Source of the DNA: Blastobasis lacticolella
Lineage: Eukaryota > Arthropoda > Insecta > Lepidoptera > Blastobasidae
NCBI GenBank assembly: GCA_905147135.1
Contig: LR990049.1
Coordinates: 18,245,428-18,309,427 of the forward strand
Length of the DNA stretch: 64,000 nucleotides
Reading direction: 5' to 3'
Below, piece by piece: positions 33,403-43,517 of this stretch; the stretch's first letter is position 1, and every line of letters starts with the position of its first letter. Made by a program: the position numbers and the translations under genes. The notes beneath the pieces were generated by a model that did not search any database, was not told the DNA's origin, and was given only the letters and a program-made list of their open reading frames with translations.

Positions 33403-33655
33403 GCCGTGTGGTGTCCGGTAGAGTAGAATAGCACCAACCCCTTACACTCGTGGGTGTCGTACAAGGCGACTAACATTTAGAGGCAAAAGATCTAGAGTCT
33501 CCGTAAACTGGAAAATGCGCAGCAGCGTTTTTCATTGTTATGTTTGCAACACTGCGATCTCCAACCCGCCTGCCAAGCGTGGAGATTATGGCAATAACCT
33601 CCCCTTTTGTGGGAGAGGCCCAAAGTCCTGCAGTGGACTGTTATGGGCCGTGATA
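33403..33655 (+). mobile_element. SINE-A, full length, 13-bp TSD
   Basis: Flanked by a perfect aatcacttggtat at 33390-33402 and 33656-33668. Runs from gccgtgtggtgtccgg to atgggccgtgata; the GAT tail is nearly absent, so it lost or never had a long tail. Confidence 0.95.
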
Positions 33656-33668
33656 AATCACTTGGTAT

Positions 33669-34659
33669 TTATTAATTAGGTACAGTTTCCTTCAAGTAAA
33701 ACGATTACATTTTCATATTCTTTTTATTTTAAAATGTTTCCTACTTTATTCTCTTTCGAACAGTATGCTACTTGCTATAAAACCTTTTAACAGCTGCACA
33801 GGAACATGAATTTTAAAGTGATAATGCACTTATACAGAATAATTGCACCTACGCACCTCAAGCGTAAGTAAGTGAAGTAAAACACTGTTATTCCACTCAC
33901 ACAGTGTGTCTGTTTTCACAAAGTTCAAAAATATTAATAGAAATAAAAAAGTAAAACAGAGACATAAACAAAAAAAACAGATACTCTCATCTCGTTACCA
34001 TGGAGAGTGCAATGGAGCCACACTCAGCATATGCACGACAGTTGCATAGTAGTAAGTCGACAGTAAGGGTAGGCGTAACCGCACACCAGTAAAGCAAATT
34101 ATACCGCGTTAAACTGAATTAATGTATATATTACTTAGGAACATAAGCCAGGAAAGCGCGATCTACGTGCGAAGCCAACAAGACCTAATAAAACTTCAGT
34201 ACCTAGGGAGCCCTCGAATTAAGCCCCACCGCAGAGTAAATGGTATTAATTTTTATTTTCCCTCAAACGTAATCCGTGCACTTTTCAAGCAGACTCTCGT
34301 AAAATGCTCCGAAAAAATGACGAGGGTATTCTGCGGCACAAAATGCATTTTAGTACGAGTGCGGCCAAAGGAAAATCAACTTCAAATCTGAAAGGACAGG
34401 ATTCAAATTTCCATTGACCCGATTGTGGTATGGGCTTGCCACCTTTTATTCGATAAACCCAAAGCGCTTCGATAGGAGTGCCCGTCGCGAGCGATAGTGC
34501 TCATTTAGGCGTTCTACACGATTTTTCGCCTCAATATATCCGACTAATGAGCTTCTACTTCGGTAATAGGCTGGTTTGTTTGCGGGTTACGGGCCCAAGC
34601 CAACCTCATCGGTCTCAGCTAAGAAACGGACGAGGCTTTCCCTAACGTGACCCGTTTTA
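33669..34659. other. unassigned
   Basis: Plus frame 34122-34391 has no recognisable domain. A motif near 34005 resembles one near 8280. Confidence 0.4.
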
Positions 34660-34860
34660 CGTAACGTAACGTAGATTTTCCCGCTACTTCGTTCGCGTAA
34701 AATTCGGTTACAACGTTCAACATTCGTTCCCGCGGAAACTACGTATAGGTATTGAATACGGATAAATTCGAACCTATTGCCAAATTTTATCAAAATCCGT
34801 TCACGGTTCAGTAGATTTTGCATGAAGGAATAACAAACATTGTAACATACATCCTAATGG
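34660..34860 (-). repeat. F-repeat copy
   Basis: Contains cgctacttcgttcgcg, aaaattcggttac, atttt-atcaaaatccgttc and a final ggaataacaaacat. Similar but shorter pieces occur at 41553-41650 (-), 51570-52050 (+) and 53635-53820 (+). I recall this sequence class as very abundant in Lepidoptera. Confidence 0.55.
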
Positions 34861-35037
34861 GTTATGGCTAGACTGGTGACAATCGCCGCACGTAACAAAG
34901 CTAGAACATCAAAGATTCTAGCAAAAGATCCTTGCAAAAGAGCGGACTCTAGGTAGTTAAACCGGTTTACTTGTAGGATGAGAAGGAGTCTGAATCATCT
35001 CAGTTTCTTCCGCTAATAAATAAAAATAATATTATAG

Positions 35038-35478
35038 TAATCTTGGCGTTAACGTGCCGATTGTGCTCTCGCGCACAAAGGACCCGGGTCCGCCTTGACC
35101 ATGATCCAGGATTGGGCAGATCAGATAATTGCAATGGAGCGACTGCCATCTGACCTCCGTGATCCTGCTACCAGGAAAACCTGACAAAATTGGATTTAGA
35201 CATTCAGGCGCCTGAATGTGTAGGTTTCATCAACTAGAACAGAGTAGAATGACCATGTACCAATGTAGAAACATAGCGGTACTGGGTTTCGAACTCAGCA
35301 GTAATGTGGTATTTTAAGGCCTTAAGACAACAATGATGTTTTCCCTCACCGTAAGAGTCTTGATTAGCATTCAACGAATGTACATAACTCACAAAAGACT
35401 CATTGTGACCACAGTGAGATTCGAACCCGATACCTCTCGCATACGAGTCAGATACCTCAACCACTCTGTCACCGACAC
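35038..35478 (-). mobile_element. SINE-B with about 100 bp of inserted or duplicated head sequence
   Basis: Normal SINE-B order from the left (cttggcgttaacgtgcc, gaccatgatccagg, gcgactgccatctgacc) up to aggtttcatca near 35230. A stretch of about 100 bp follows that has another tRNA-like B-box region (gggtttcgaactcagc), and then the normal order resumes at atgatgttttccctcacc and ends in the proper head (gattcgaacccgatacc). This looks like a partial second SINE head inside the first. Confidence 0.75.
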
Positions 35479-35971
35479 TCCTCAGCTTCTTCCTTCTCAG
35501 TTTAATAAACTTATGAATACCATTATGGACGGGCAAAGGCCACCTCTCATTTCCCTGCTTCAGATCCTGTTTAGACGAGTTCTACAAAGGGGTCTATCTA
35601 AGAAAAAATTGGTCTTGATAGCCTGAGAACAAGCTAATACTGCTATGTTTTCCTGTCTCCGAATAAATTAATTATGCTTCCTGTAGATTTAGGATACGCG
35701 TAGATTAAAGTGCCCTTAAATAATCAGTGGCGTAGCTTGCCTTACAGGCGCTCTGTATCAATAATTGTTCGAGCCCTGGTCTCGAGCTCTCTTACATTCT
35801 CTTGTTAATAATAAAAATAACTTATTATTACTGAATAATCGACCGCGCTCCTTTACATTTTTTTAACATGGTCGAAGTGTAGTCCGCTAGGCCAGCTCGG
35901 TGTTTTTGGTACATTGGCCCTAAATCTTATGTGATTTTTGTAAAAGTAATGGAAGTCTCTGAATGAGCAGC

Positions 35972-36031
35972 GTACCGAGCTCGAAATTTTGGATATCTTG
36001 GGATAAATATCCAAAATTTCGAGCTCGGTAC
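35972..36031. repeat. perfect 25-bp hairpin, 10-base loop
   Basis: Arms 35972-35996 and 36007-36031 are exact inverse copies, beginning gtaccgagctcgaaatttt, with the loop cttgggataa. Not shared with any other part of the window. Confidence 0.95.
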
Positions 36032-36276
36032 TTGGAATATTAATTAAAAGTAACGTAAAATCAATAAATGGGCAATAGCGGTGATCTCGGAGTTGTGTGG
36101 CGAGATTGTATAATAAAATAAACTCACAGAGGTCCAATGTACATAAATACCGGAGAATAAATTTTGCGATTAATTAGAGCGCAACTAGCTCGATTTACCT
36201 GACATTTTGGCTCTCAAAAGCTTTCATGCATAACTTAAAAACAGAAAAAATCTAAGATCATAAGAGCGTGTGGCAC

Positions 36277-36321
36277 AACGATTTTATTATGAGCCCCTAT
36301 CTGACCCATAATAAAATCGTT
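36277..36321. repeat. perfect 15-bp hairpin, 15-base loop
   Basis: Arms aacgattttattatg and its exact inverse at 36307-36321, in the same hAT-like element as the 25-bp hairpin. Confidence 0.9.
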
Positions 36322-36591
36322 ATTCGTAATCGTAAAAATATAGGCAAGCGAAGAGAGCTCAAAATTTTCGTTATTTTACCATTTTACAGGCGCAATTTTT
36401 AAGCAATTTTAATGAAGTAATGACTGAGCGTGGAGAGCCCTAAGTTGGGGTATGAAAAAACGGTTGTATCCCTTGATTTCAATTGCTGCTTTGACGAAGG
36501 AAGGCTGTACTTTTTTCTGGGTAGTAGGTAATTATTTTTGTTAGGCCCCCGTATCATTGACACGGCTGATACGGCGGTAGCTACGCCCATG

Positions 36592-37049
36592 TAACTACTA
36601 TTTATTATGTATGTTATATGTATTATATCTATGGGCCTCTGTAGCCTGATACAAAAAAAAAAGTTGGTAGTGCAAGCTCAAACTCTTATGTGATAGCATC
36701 AATTTAACTCGCTCTTTCTGATAAAAATATCCGAAGTTTGTCTTATTTTTACATACGACATTAGCCACTGCAGAGTTGTTCAAAGGCTTGGTATTGAAAA
36801 GAATAGGAGAATGGTATTTTGCAGATCAAAATTATCTAACGAACAAACCAAAGATGACTGTGGTAACATTGTCACTAACGAAGATGGTAGGTATACGAAA
36901 AGTTGTAGGGTTATTCTACAGTGACCTATACCTGTCAAAAACTCAATAACCAAATTTACCTAATAATAGAGACCCGAAACTTAGAGGCGTTTTACTGAGG
37001 ACCTGCCGAAAACAAGCGTCTACGAAATCAAAGCTGCGATGAAGCCTAA
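36592..37049. other. unassigned
   Basis: Nothing recognised. Confidence 0.35.
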
Positions 37050-37142
37050 GCCTAAAGTGTTGCTAATGTCTATAGGCAGCGGTAACCACTTTCCAGCAGG
37101 TGGCCCGCTTGCCTGTTTACATACCGTATAACATAACAAAAA
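37050..37142 (+). mobile_element. D-repeat 3' end
   Basis: gtgttgctaatgtctatagg, accactttccagcaggtgg, cttgcctgttt and an A-rich end. 5'-truncated. Confidence 0.75.
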
Positions 37143-37529
37143 ATCACCCTGAATAATGGCAAAAACCTTGTGATTTATACTTTATAAAAACAAATTAATA
37201 AATGATTATGATTTTCAGGTCACGATCACGGCCAGATCACGTCTCTGGGCCGCGTTCGATTCTAAAATCAATGTCAATACTGACAAATTCTAAATCAACT
37301 GACCCACTCTCACATCCATTAAGCAGCCCTTATTTGCTCACCGGCGGTATCCGAACGGACTTTTTAATGCCCTCGCAGAATTACGGATCAAAGATTTTTA
37401 TTCTCATTTGCAAACCAATTTAATTAATGTGCGACGATGCGTTTAGCGCGGAGTCCCTGGTGTAAGTGAGCATGGGAGGGCCAGTGGAGCCCGTGAACAT
37501 TATTTATATTAGACTGAGTGGACGCGACA
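37143..37529. other. unassigned
   Basis: Plus frame 37202-37423 has no recognisable domain. Confidence 0.35.
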
Positions 37530-37645
37530 GTTAGAAGTGTACCATTATCAGTTGTCTAACACCCATAACAGAGCATTGCTTACTTTGGGGCTAGATGGCG
37601 CTTTGTTAATTTGTCCAAGCACTTTTATTTACTTATTTATTACAT
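37530..37645 (+). mobile_element. SINE-C 3' half
   Basis: ttatcagttgtctaacacc, cttactttggggctagatgg, cgcttt and the (TTTA)n tail; the head is missing. Confidence 0.85.
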
Positions 37646-37904
37646 TGACGTCGTTAAGGGTACCCCGAGCTCCTGCTTGTCACATACTGTTTGAAAAAGC
37701 TATTACAGAGGTATTATATTATATTCTAAAGATATAGCCTAGTGGCAGACAAGCAGCGGAGGCTTAAATATATAATCAATAAACAAAAATTGTTTATTAC
37801 ACATATCACACACATGGCTTGGTACTAGTATTTCTTTTTCTTCGGGTTAGGATTGCTAATAAGAGTACCTATAAGTAATTGGGGTGTTGACCGAGGCTTG
37901 ATCG

Positions 37905-39080
37905 CTAGCTGACTCAGCAAATTAAACAAGAAGCTGGGATCGCATAACAATATCCTCCACAAACTACACGTCCTGGGGTGCTAGTGCAGATGTTCTACGC
38001 ACAACGGTTCTTAGTCTGGTTTACTCCGCGCGGGAGAATACTGTACCCCCGTTTGGCTCAGCAGTGCCCATGTTGAAAAGGTCGACGTCCAGTTGCAAGG
38101 TACTATGCGCTGCATATCAGGCACTATCCAATCCACTCCTAACCAAGGGCTATCAACTCTGAGTCACATCCCACCTCCACATCTCAGAAGGCAGCAAGCA
38201 TTGGTCAACGAGGCCAAGAAAGTGGAGAGGAAACCAGACCTGTGTGACCAGAAACCAGAACAGAAACAGAACGGTGTTTGTTCTGAAGAACTGTTTGACA
38301 TGATGCCTACAGCTACATTCTTTCATCGCACCGCTCGCCATCGACAGGAAGTTCATCCTCACACCTTGGAGCCAAATTGGTCGCGAACTGTGCGGTTCCA
38401 AAGGAACTTTCTCCCACGCACACTAAGGTTGTGGAAAGAACTACCTGGAGAGGTTTTCCCTGGAGAATACAACATGGAGTTATTCAAGAAAGGGGTTAAA
38501 AGGTTTTTACGGGGTCAGCAACGCGTGGGTGACGCCCCTGGTATTGCAAACGTCCATAGGCTGCGGTGACTGCTTACCATAAGGCAGGCCGTAAGCCTGT
38601 TTGACACCTTGGTGGTATAAAAAAAACCTACCAGCTTATCAGGAATTTATGAATCCGCCTTTTCACCGCCTGAGATCTTGACGACCAAACAGCTAGCGGT
38701 CTGCTGGGTAAACCGTTCGACCTGAGAGCGATATGGGGGAAAGAATGGAAGGCTAACCCACCTAGGCCTGAACCTACCTAGGCGTGAACCAACCACCTAC
38801 AACACCTCTCAAAAGCCCCAAGGTTTCTCGGCCCCGAAACCACAATGGTGCCAGTTAAACAGGCTTAGAACTCTGCGACGAGTATAAGTTCAGGTGTGAT
38901 TGGCGAAACTCTCCAGCGTTCGATTGCCGTGCCCCTGTGCAGTCCATTCCATCATATCATCTACGAATGTCCAAAGCGGCAATACACTGGAGACTCTTTG
39001 GACTTGTTATCTCCTGAAAACCTCGATGAAAACGCAGCTCAATTAATGAAGAATTCAGATATTTACGAGTACTTGTAGTT
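37905..39080 (+). pseudogene. Jockey-type reverse transcriptase C-terminal half, split by LINE-J1
   Basis: Left part, + frames: NNIL-KL, then VLRT-type and EYCTPVWL, HVEKVDVQLQGTMRCISGTI, LSTLSHIPPPHLRRQQALV, a known thumb/connection region. Right part, after LINE-J1: VNRST near 38710, WCQLNRLRTL near 38850, and FHHIIYECPKRQYTG with a stop near 39078. The (V/I)WCQLNRLRT...HII.ECP order is the usual end of this LINE lineage. Several shifts and stops. The gap of about 370 bp in the middle is exactly the LINE-J1 insertion. Confidence 0.8.
38259..38631 (+). mobile_element. LINE-J1 3' end nested in the Jockey-type gene
   Basis: From about cagaacagaaacagaacgg through FFHRTARHRQEVHPHTLEPN, RTVRFQRNFLPRTLRLWKEL, PGEVFPGEYNMELFKKGVKR to a stop after NVHRLR, then the 3' UTR (cttaccataaggcaggc) and tataaaaaaa. 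The left boundary is approximate. No TSD is resolved. The open frame 38093-38569 crosses from the host gene into this insert without a stop, a chance fusion. Confidence 0.85.
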
Positions 39081-39108
39081 TAAGCATTCATTAGTAATAC
39101 CTAGGTTA

Positions 39109-39458
39109 ACAGAGCGTCAGTGGCCGGGCGGTTGAGTATCCGACTCGTAGCGAGAGGTACCGGGTTCGAATCCCGCTGCGGCCATGTGCCAATGACTCTT
39201 TTCTGAGTTATGTACATTAGTTGAATTCTAACTACTCTAGTGAGGGAAAACATCCTGATGAAACCTGCAAATTCAGGCAACTGAATTTGTAACCATGATC
39301 CAATCTGGTCAGGTTCCCCTGGTAACAGGGTCAGATGGTAGTCGCTCCACTGTAATTACCTGATCGTCAAATCCTGGATCTTGGTCAAGGCAGACTCCGG
39401 ATCCTCGTCCTCGAAAGCACAACCGAGACATTAACGCTAAGATGATTACTTTATTTAA
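39109..39458 (+). mobile_element. SINE-B, full length, 14-bp TSD
   Basis: Flanked by taatacctaggtta at 39095-39108 and 39459-39472. Head: gcgtcagtggccgggcgg, cgactcgtagcgagagg, B box gggttcgaatcccg. Body and 3' end are complete to gctaagatgatta. This is the reference copy for SINE-B here, about 350 bp. Confidence 0.95.
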
Positions 39459-39472
39459 TAATACCTAGGTTA

Positions 39473-39767
39473 TAAATAGCGACTCGGCTATTAATGCCAT
39501 ACGAATTAATAAATAAAGCGAGGTGATAGAGTTGCGCCTCCTCCACATTATTGAAGATTGGCAGGACGAAAGTTGCAGTCTGGAAAATACACAACACAGG
39601 TGCTCGATTTTTGAATTTAATGTTTAATTTCCCGCAGATTAAACATTTGGCGTTCCGTTACACGTTACATTAGGTGCGGTCCATTAACGGTTTTTTGTTT
39701 TATACCTATTCTAATTCTAATGACAACCAAGGTTTATTAATATTAATAACATTTATTTATTGATTTA
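39473..39767. other. unassigned
   Basis: Nothing recognised. Confidence 0.3.
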
Positions 39768-39872
39768 TTTAACATTTATTGTGCACAATAAATAGTATAC
39801 AAAATAGACATACAGAAAAAAATCACAACAGGTACAGCTTATTTCTAAAGAAATATCTTCCAGCCGACCAAC
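39768..39872 (-). mobile_element. LINE 3' end fragment (Jockey-like)
   Basis: aacatttattgtgcacaat, acaacaggtacagc and cttatttctaaagaaat, matching 2636-2830 in the same orientation. Confidence 0.55.
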
Positions 39873-40394
39873 GATAATAACAATATTTTGTATACGAATT
39901 ATAAAAGTTATTGCTATAATTCAAAAATCGACTCCCTGAACGCTATTGCCACATTTGCGACATTTGTCGGCTTGTATGACATCGGTACATATAATGTCGG
40001 CGTTAAATTTTATGCTCGTTATTGCATATGCAATTAAGAGGAGTTGGCGGATATACAGACAGACCGACCTGGAAAACGATTTTATTTTACTCTTGTAAGG
40101 AAAGGAAGCAAATTAAAAGTGCCCTTACCGTACATACCAACACCGACAGGACCCACGGAATTAATTTTTCCTGTAATTAACAGTAAAATTATATTTAATT
40201 AATTCAACGGACAGCGGCCTGCCCAGTAATATAATCCCCGGGTTGACCCGCCTTTGATCTCGGAAACTGGAAAAATAAATACGACTTCAGACGACTCCAG
40301 ACGAATGGTCAGCGACACCGACTTCTTTAGAAATATACTTTCGTAATGAATTCCTTGACTCGGCGAGCTTATAATTAAGCCTCTATAATGTCGG
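39873..40394. other. unassigned
   Basis: Nothing recognised. Confidence 0.35.
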
Positions 40395-40705
40395 TGGCCT
40401 CTCGTATGCGAGAGGTACCGGGGTCAAACGAACACCAGTGCCGCCATGTACCAATCACTATTTTCTGAGTTATGAACATTAGTAGAACACTAACCGATGC
40501 TCTAGCAGTGAGGGAAAATCGTAATGAAACCTTCACATTCAGGCGAATGAATGTGTTCTCTGTGACCTCATTAAAAGTCCCATGTTAATAGGGTCACGGA
40601 GGTCAGTGGCAGTCGCTCCACTTTAATTACCTGAATCATGGTCAAGGCGGAAACCGGGCCGTCGTGCGAGAAAGCTCAACCGGAACATTAACGCCAAGAT
40701 GATGT
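40395..40705 (+). mobile_element. SINE-B copy
   Basis: Partial head (ctctcgtatgcgagagg, ccggggtcaaacgaacacc), then gtgagggaaaatcg, aatgaatgtgt, the ggtcacggaggtcag block, and acattaacgccaagatg. Diverged B box and short losses. Confidence 0.8.
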
Positions 40706-41086
40706 TTCGTGTCGCGAGTTGAGTTGGCAACATAACGCAACGCTGCGTCGCTGATGCTTGATATAATCCGCGCCTTAAAAATTGAATTTAATAATAAAGG
40801 GAAATGTTGTATTTAACTATACTTCCCTTATCCATAGGCTACAAAGCAAATCCGACGAAATGACCTTTATTTATTTAATAACTAAGAGAGGAATAATTTT
40901 CATCCTACTCTTTTACGGGCTTTTGAAAACACCTCTCTGTAATCGTTTCAGCGTTGAATTGTGTTAACACTTGTGAGAACTTACAACTTAAAAGGATTGA
41001 GCGTTCCCCCACACCGCGTAAGCGCATAAAAAGAATACAAAGAAACGGCAACACTAGAGCTAAACTATTGCTGTACTGAATAACGC

Positions 41087-41413
41087 TTGAGACAAACGTG
41101 CCTCTTCGACACATCTAGCTCTGCAGATAGGCCGCGGTCAGACCGAAACGAACAATTGGATAAAAAGCTTCGCGAGTTGTATCTCGAAAAGAAAGGGCGA
41201 GGGGGTGTAGGTAGATCAGTAGGAAACGTGGCTCATAAAAATAAAGCATCGATAGATAAGAGAACACTGTGTTTGATGAAGGTGATGACATTGAATTGCT
41301 CTACAATCCAGAGTGTGATTCAGAAGATGTGTATCAATTTTATTCATCTGGTTGTGTGTCACAAAATTAGCAGCAGTTTCATTATTTTGGCAAGAAAATT
41401 GGGTAAATCTTAA
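41087..41413 (+). CDS. open frame of unknown nature
   Basis: A 108-codon frame whose first half is charged (RPRSDRNEQLDKKLRELYLE) and looks more protein-like than the rest. After about 41260 another frame is more plausible (FDEGDDIELLYNPECDSEDV, acidic). This suggests a decayed exon or a broken transposase N-terminus instead of an intact gene. I do not recognise the family. Confidence 0.2.
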   Translation: MRQTCLFDTSSSADRPRSDRNEQLDKKLRELYLEKKGRGGVGRSVGNVAHKNKASIDKRTLCLMKVMTLNCSTIQSVIQKMCINFIHLVVCHKISSSFIILARKLGKS

Positions 41414-41552
41414 TTAATCTTAATTGCGTAATAATATATTTTTAGTTACAGCTATTTATTAATTTTTGTGTAGGTTATTTATTCATTTTTCTCAATTCCA
41501 CCAGTCATTACGACTGCCTAATTGATTCATTTGACTTTTTATATTTTTGCCC

Positions 41553-41650
41553 GCGACTTTGTACGCGCAAAATTCGGTTACTACTTTCCAGACCCGTTGT
41601 CCTGGGAATCACATTGAAATACGCGCTGAAAATTTTATAATCGGTTACTA
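41553..41650 (-). repeat. F-repeat fragment
   Basis: cccgcgactttgtacgcg, aaaattcggttac, then aatcacattgaaatac; related to 34660-34860. Confidence 0.5.
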
Positions 41651-41657
41651 GTGTATC

Positions 41658-42049
41658 TGTCGCAGCCAAATGGTTAAATTAGCCGTTTCATTAAACGGCT
41701 AGCTTTCTAAGCAGTAATTTAATTAAAAAATTTGCAAATTTCATGAACTTTGAAAGTAACGTCTAATGAACGATATTTACCCTACTTTACGGAGCTCCTC
41801 CATGCATTGTCACAACATTAAAATAACTTAACCGAAGCAAAACCTAAAGTTAACTATTATTATTGTTTGAGGTTATTGTGGTAAGGTTAGCGTTGTAACA
41901 ATGTATTAAGGAGCTCCGTAGGCTCGGGATAATACTGTTCTTTCAACATTATGTTAAAATCTCATGCAATTGGCAAAATTTCAATTAAATAATTGCTCAA
42001 AAAACTAGCCGTTCAATGAACCGGCTAATTTAACCATCCGGCTGCGACA
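41658..42049. mobile_element. MITE with very long TIRs (about 145 bp)
   Basis: 392 bp. Left arm tgtcgcagcc-aa-tggttaaattagccg... is matched by the inverted right arm for about 145 bp with scattered mismatches. Flanked by TATC on both sides (41654-41657 and 42050-42053). Each arm also contains a shorter palindrome around tagccgttt-attaaacggcta. It has no coding capacity. A terminal fragment of the family is at 60330-60379. Confidence 0.85.
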
Positions 42050-42195
42050 TATCCATTACAAAGCAACAAATCTTCACTCTTTACTATATTAGTGTATCAT
42101 TACGTCACGGTGTAATCCGCTGCCACTCACCCGGCAGCGCGGGCCTCTTGTGGCGGAAACGAGATTTTGCACTCGGCGGAAACGGCTAGAGGGTT

Positions 42196-42310
42196 TTGAC
42201 TTTTTTAAAACATCGCCGGCGATGCGACCGTTAACTTTGTACCCTCGTTCGCTCGTTTAGGCTGGGTTTTAAGGCCTCTTTGGCACCTTCAGTTTTTTGG
42301 GCATCGTATC
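42196..42310. repeat. direct repeat, left copy
   Basis: Contains gttttgacttttttaaaac, cgtttaggctgggtttta, ggcctctttggcaccttcag. A second copy at 42866-42960 lacks about 30 bp after the first block. A D-repeat lies between the copies. Confidence 0.8.
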
Positions 42311-42354
42311 TTCTATACTTACATAGTATAAAACAAAGTCGCTTCACGCTTTTT

Positions 42355-42660
42355 TATTTTAATATCATACTGTAGGCAAACAGGCAAGCGGGCCACCTGA
42401 TGGAAAGTGGTCACCACTGCCTATAGACATTAGCAAGACCAAGAGTATCGCTAATGCGTTGCCCACCTCTATAACACGTTGCTCTGGCAGCAAAAAGGCA
42501 AATGCCACTCCACTGAAAAAGCCACGGTTCCCCAAATCCCCACCTCATGGAGCACTGGAAACCTTACTCACCGGCAGAAACACAATACTATTTAAAAGAG
42601 TATTATTTAGCTGCGGTATTCTGTAAGGTGGAGGTACTTCCCCAGTCGGGCGGCTCCAAT
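42355..42660 (-). mobile_element. D-repeat, longest - copy
   Basis: Inverse of 32705-32995: gccacctgatggaaagtgg, cagcaaaaaggcaaatgcc, gccacggttccccaaatcc, actcaccggcagaaacac, gtaaggtggaggtac. It is followed to about 42730 by gtcgggcggctccaattcg, probably more of the same element. The open frame 42547-42747 is within the repeat. Confidence 0.8.
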
Positions 42661-42865
42661 TCGAACGAGATACCCCGCTATGCCCTACCTCTCTTTAGTC
42701 TCTGTCTATGCACGGTTAGATCTTTTAAACTTCGCAACAGATTTTAATTCGGTTTTCAACAATAGATAGAGTGATTCAAAAGGAATTATGAGCCAGAAAA
42801 AAGGGCATGTAGAGGTCAAGAGAACGCCGCGCCGGTCCTAGTGGACGGCGCGCTTTTGCTGGAGG

Positions 42866-42960
42866 GTTTTGACTTTTTTAAAACCTCGTTCGTTCGTTTA
42901 GACTGGGTTTTAGGGCCTCTTTGGCACCTTCAGCATTTTGGGTATCGTTCATTGTATTTT
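42866..42960. repeat. direct repeat, right copy
   Basis: Partner of 42196-42310: gttttgacttttttaaaac, then cgtttagactgggtttta and ggcctctttggcaccttcag. Confidence 0.8.
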
Positions 42961-43142
42961 TGTAAACGAAACAGAGACGGAATTCGGTGGTCACTTTCCA
43001 TCGGGTGAGACTATGATATCGTCGTTTGCATCTGTATTATTTTACATTGTTCTATTCGTCCCCGTGTTTTTACCCGCTCGCAGTGCGAATCTCTGTAAAC
43101 AATCAACTATACCGTGCAATCCTATTATTTTTCTGGACTTAA

Positions 43143-43366
43143 ACACGTCCGGCAGAGTAAAATAGCTCCAACTTCTTACATACCCACACTCGTGGGTGTC
43201 GTACGAGGTGACTAACATTTCCGAGCCAGAAGATCAAGAATCTTCGTAGGCTGGAAAACGGGCAATAGCGGTTTCCATTGTTATATTTACAGAGATTATG
43301 GCAATAATATTCTCCCTTTCGTAGAAGTAGCCCTAAGTCCTGCAGTAGACTGTAATGGGCTGTGAT
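43143..43366 (+). mobile_element. SINE-A, slightly 5'-truncated
   Basis: Starts at cgtccggcagagtaaaatag, continues through ctcgtgggtgtcgtacgagg, aaaacgggcaatagcgg to atgggctgtgata. A short loss removes the middle part before gagattatgg. Confidence 0.85.
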
Positions 43367-43517
43367 ATGATAAAATAAAAAATATCCTGTGATACTCGGG
43401 GATATGGTAGCTTCCTGATAGTGAAAGAATTCGGAATTCGGAGTGAAAGGTTCGGTTTCGGAGAGTACCACCAACTATTTAAACTTATTCTCTTTATAAT
43501 ATTATACTTATTTACAG

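Larger units (their letters stand above)
35725..36591. mobile_element. hAT-like non-autonomous element, 867 bp
   Basis: Left end cagtggcgtagcttgcc and right end ggtagctacgcccatg are imperfect inverted repeats sharing GGCGTAGCT, a known hAT end type. Flanking 8-mers are taaataat and taactact, 6 of 8 identical, compatible with an old 8-bp TSD. No transposase is visible. Two perfect hairpins lie inside (35972-36031 and 36277-36321). Confidence 0.6.

Noticed and set aside
38093..38569. 158-codon host gene
   Set aside because: The first third is a Jockey-type connection region and the rest a LINE-J1 C-terminus; the frame is a fusion created by insertion.
39109..39190. tRNA gene candidates (also at 6890, 11400, 26930, 48630, 49335 and 61570)
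   Set aside because: All have good A- and B-box-like blocks but continue directly into SINE-B or SINE-C bodies, lack a complete acceptor stem and are repeated. They are SINE heads.
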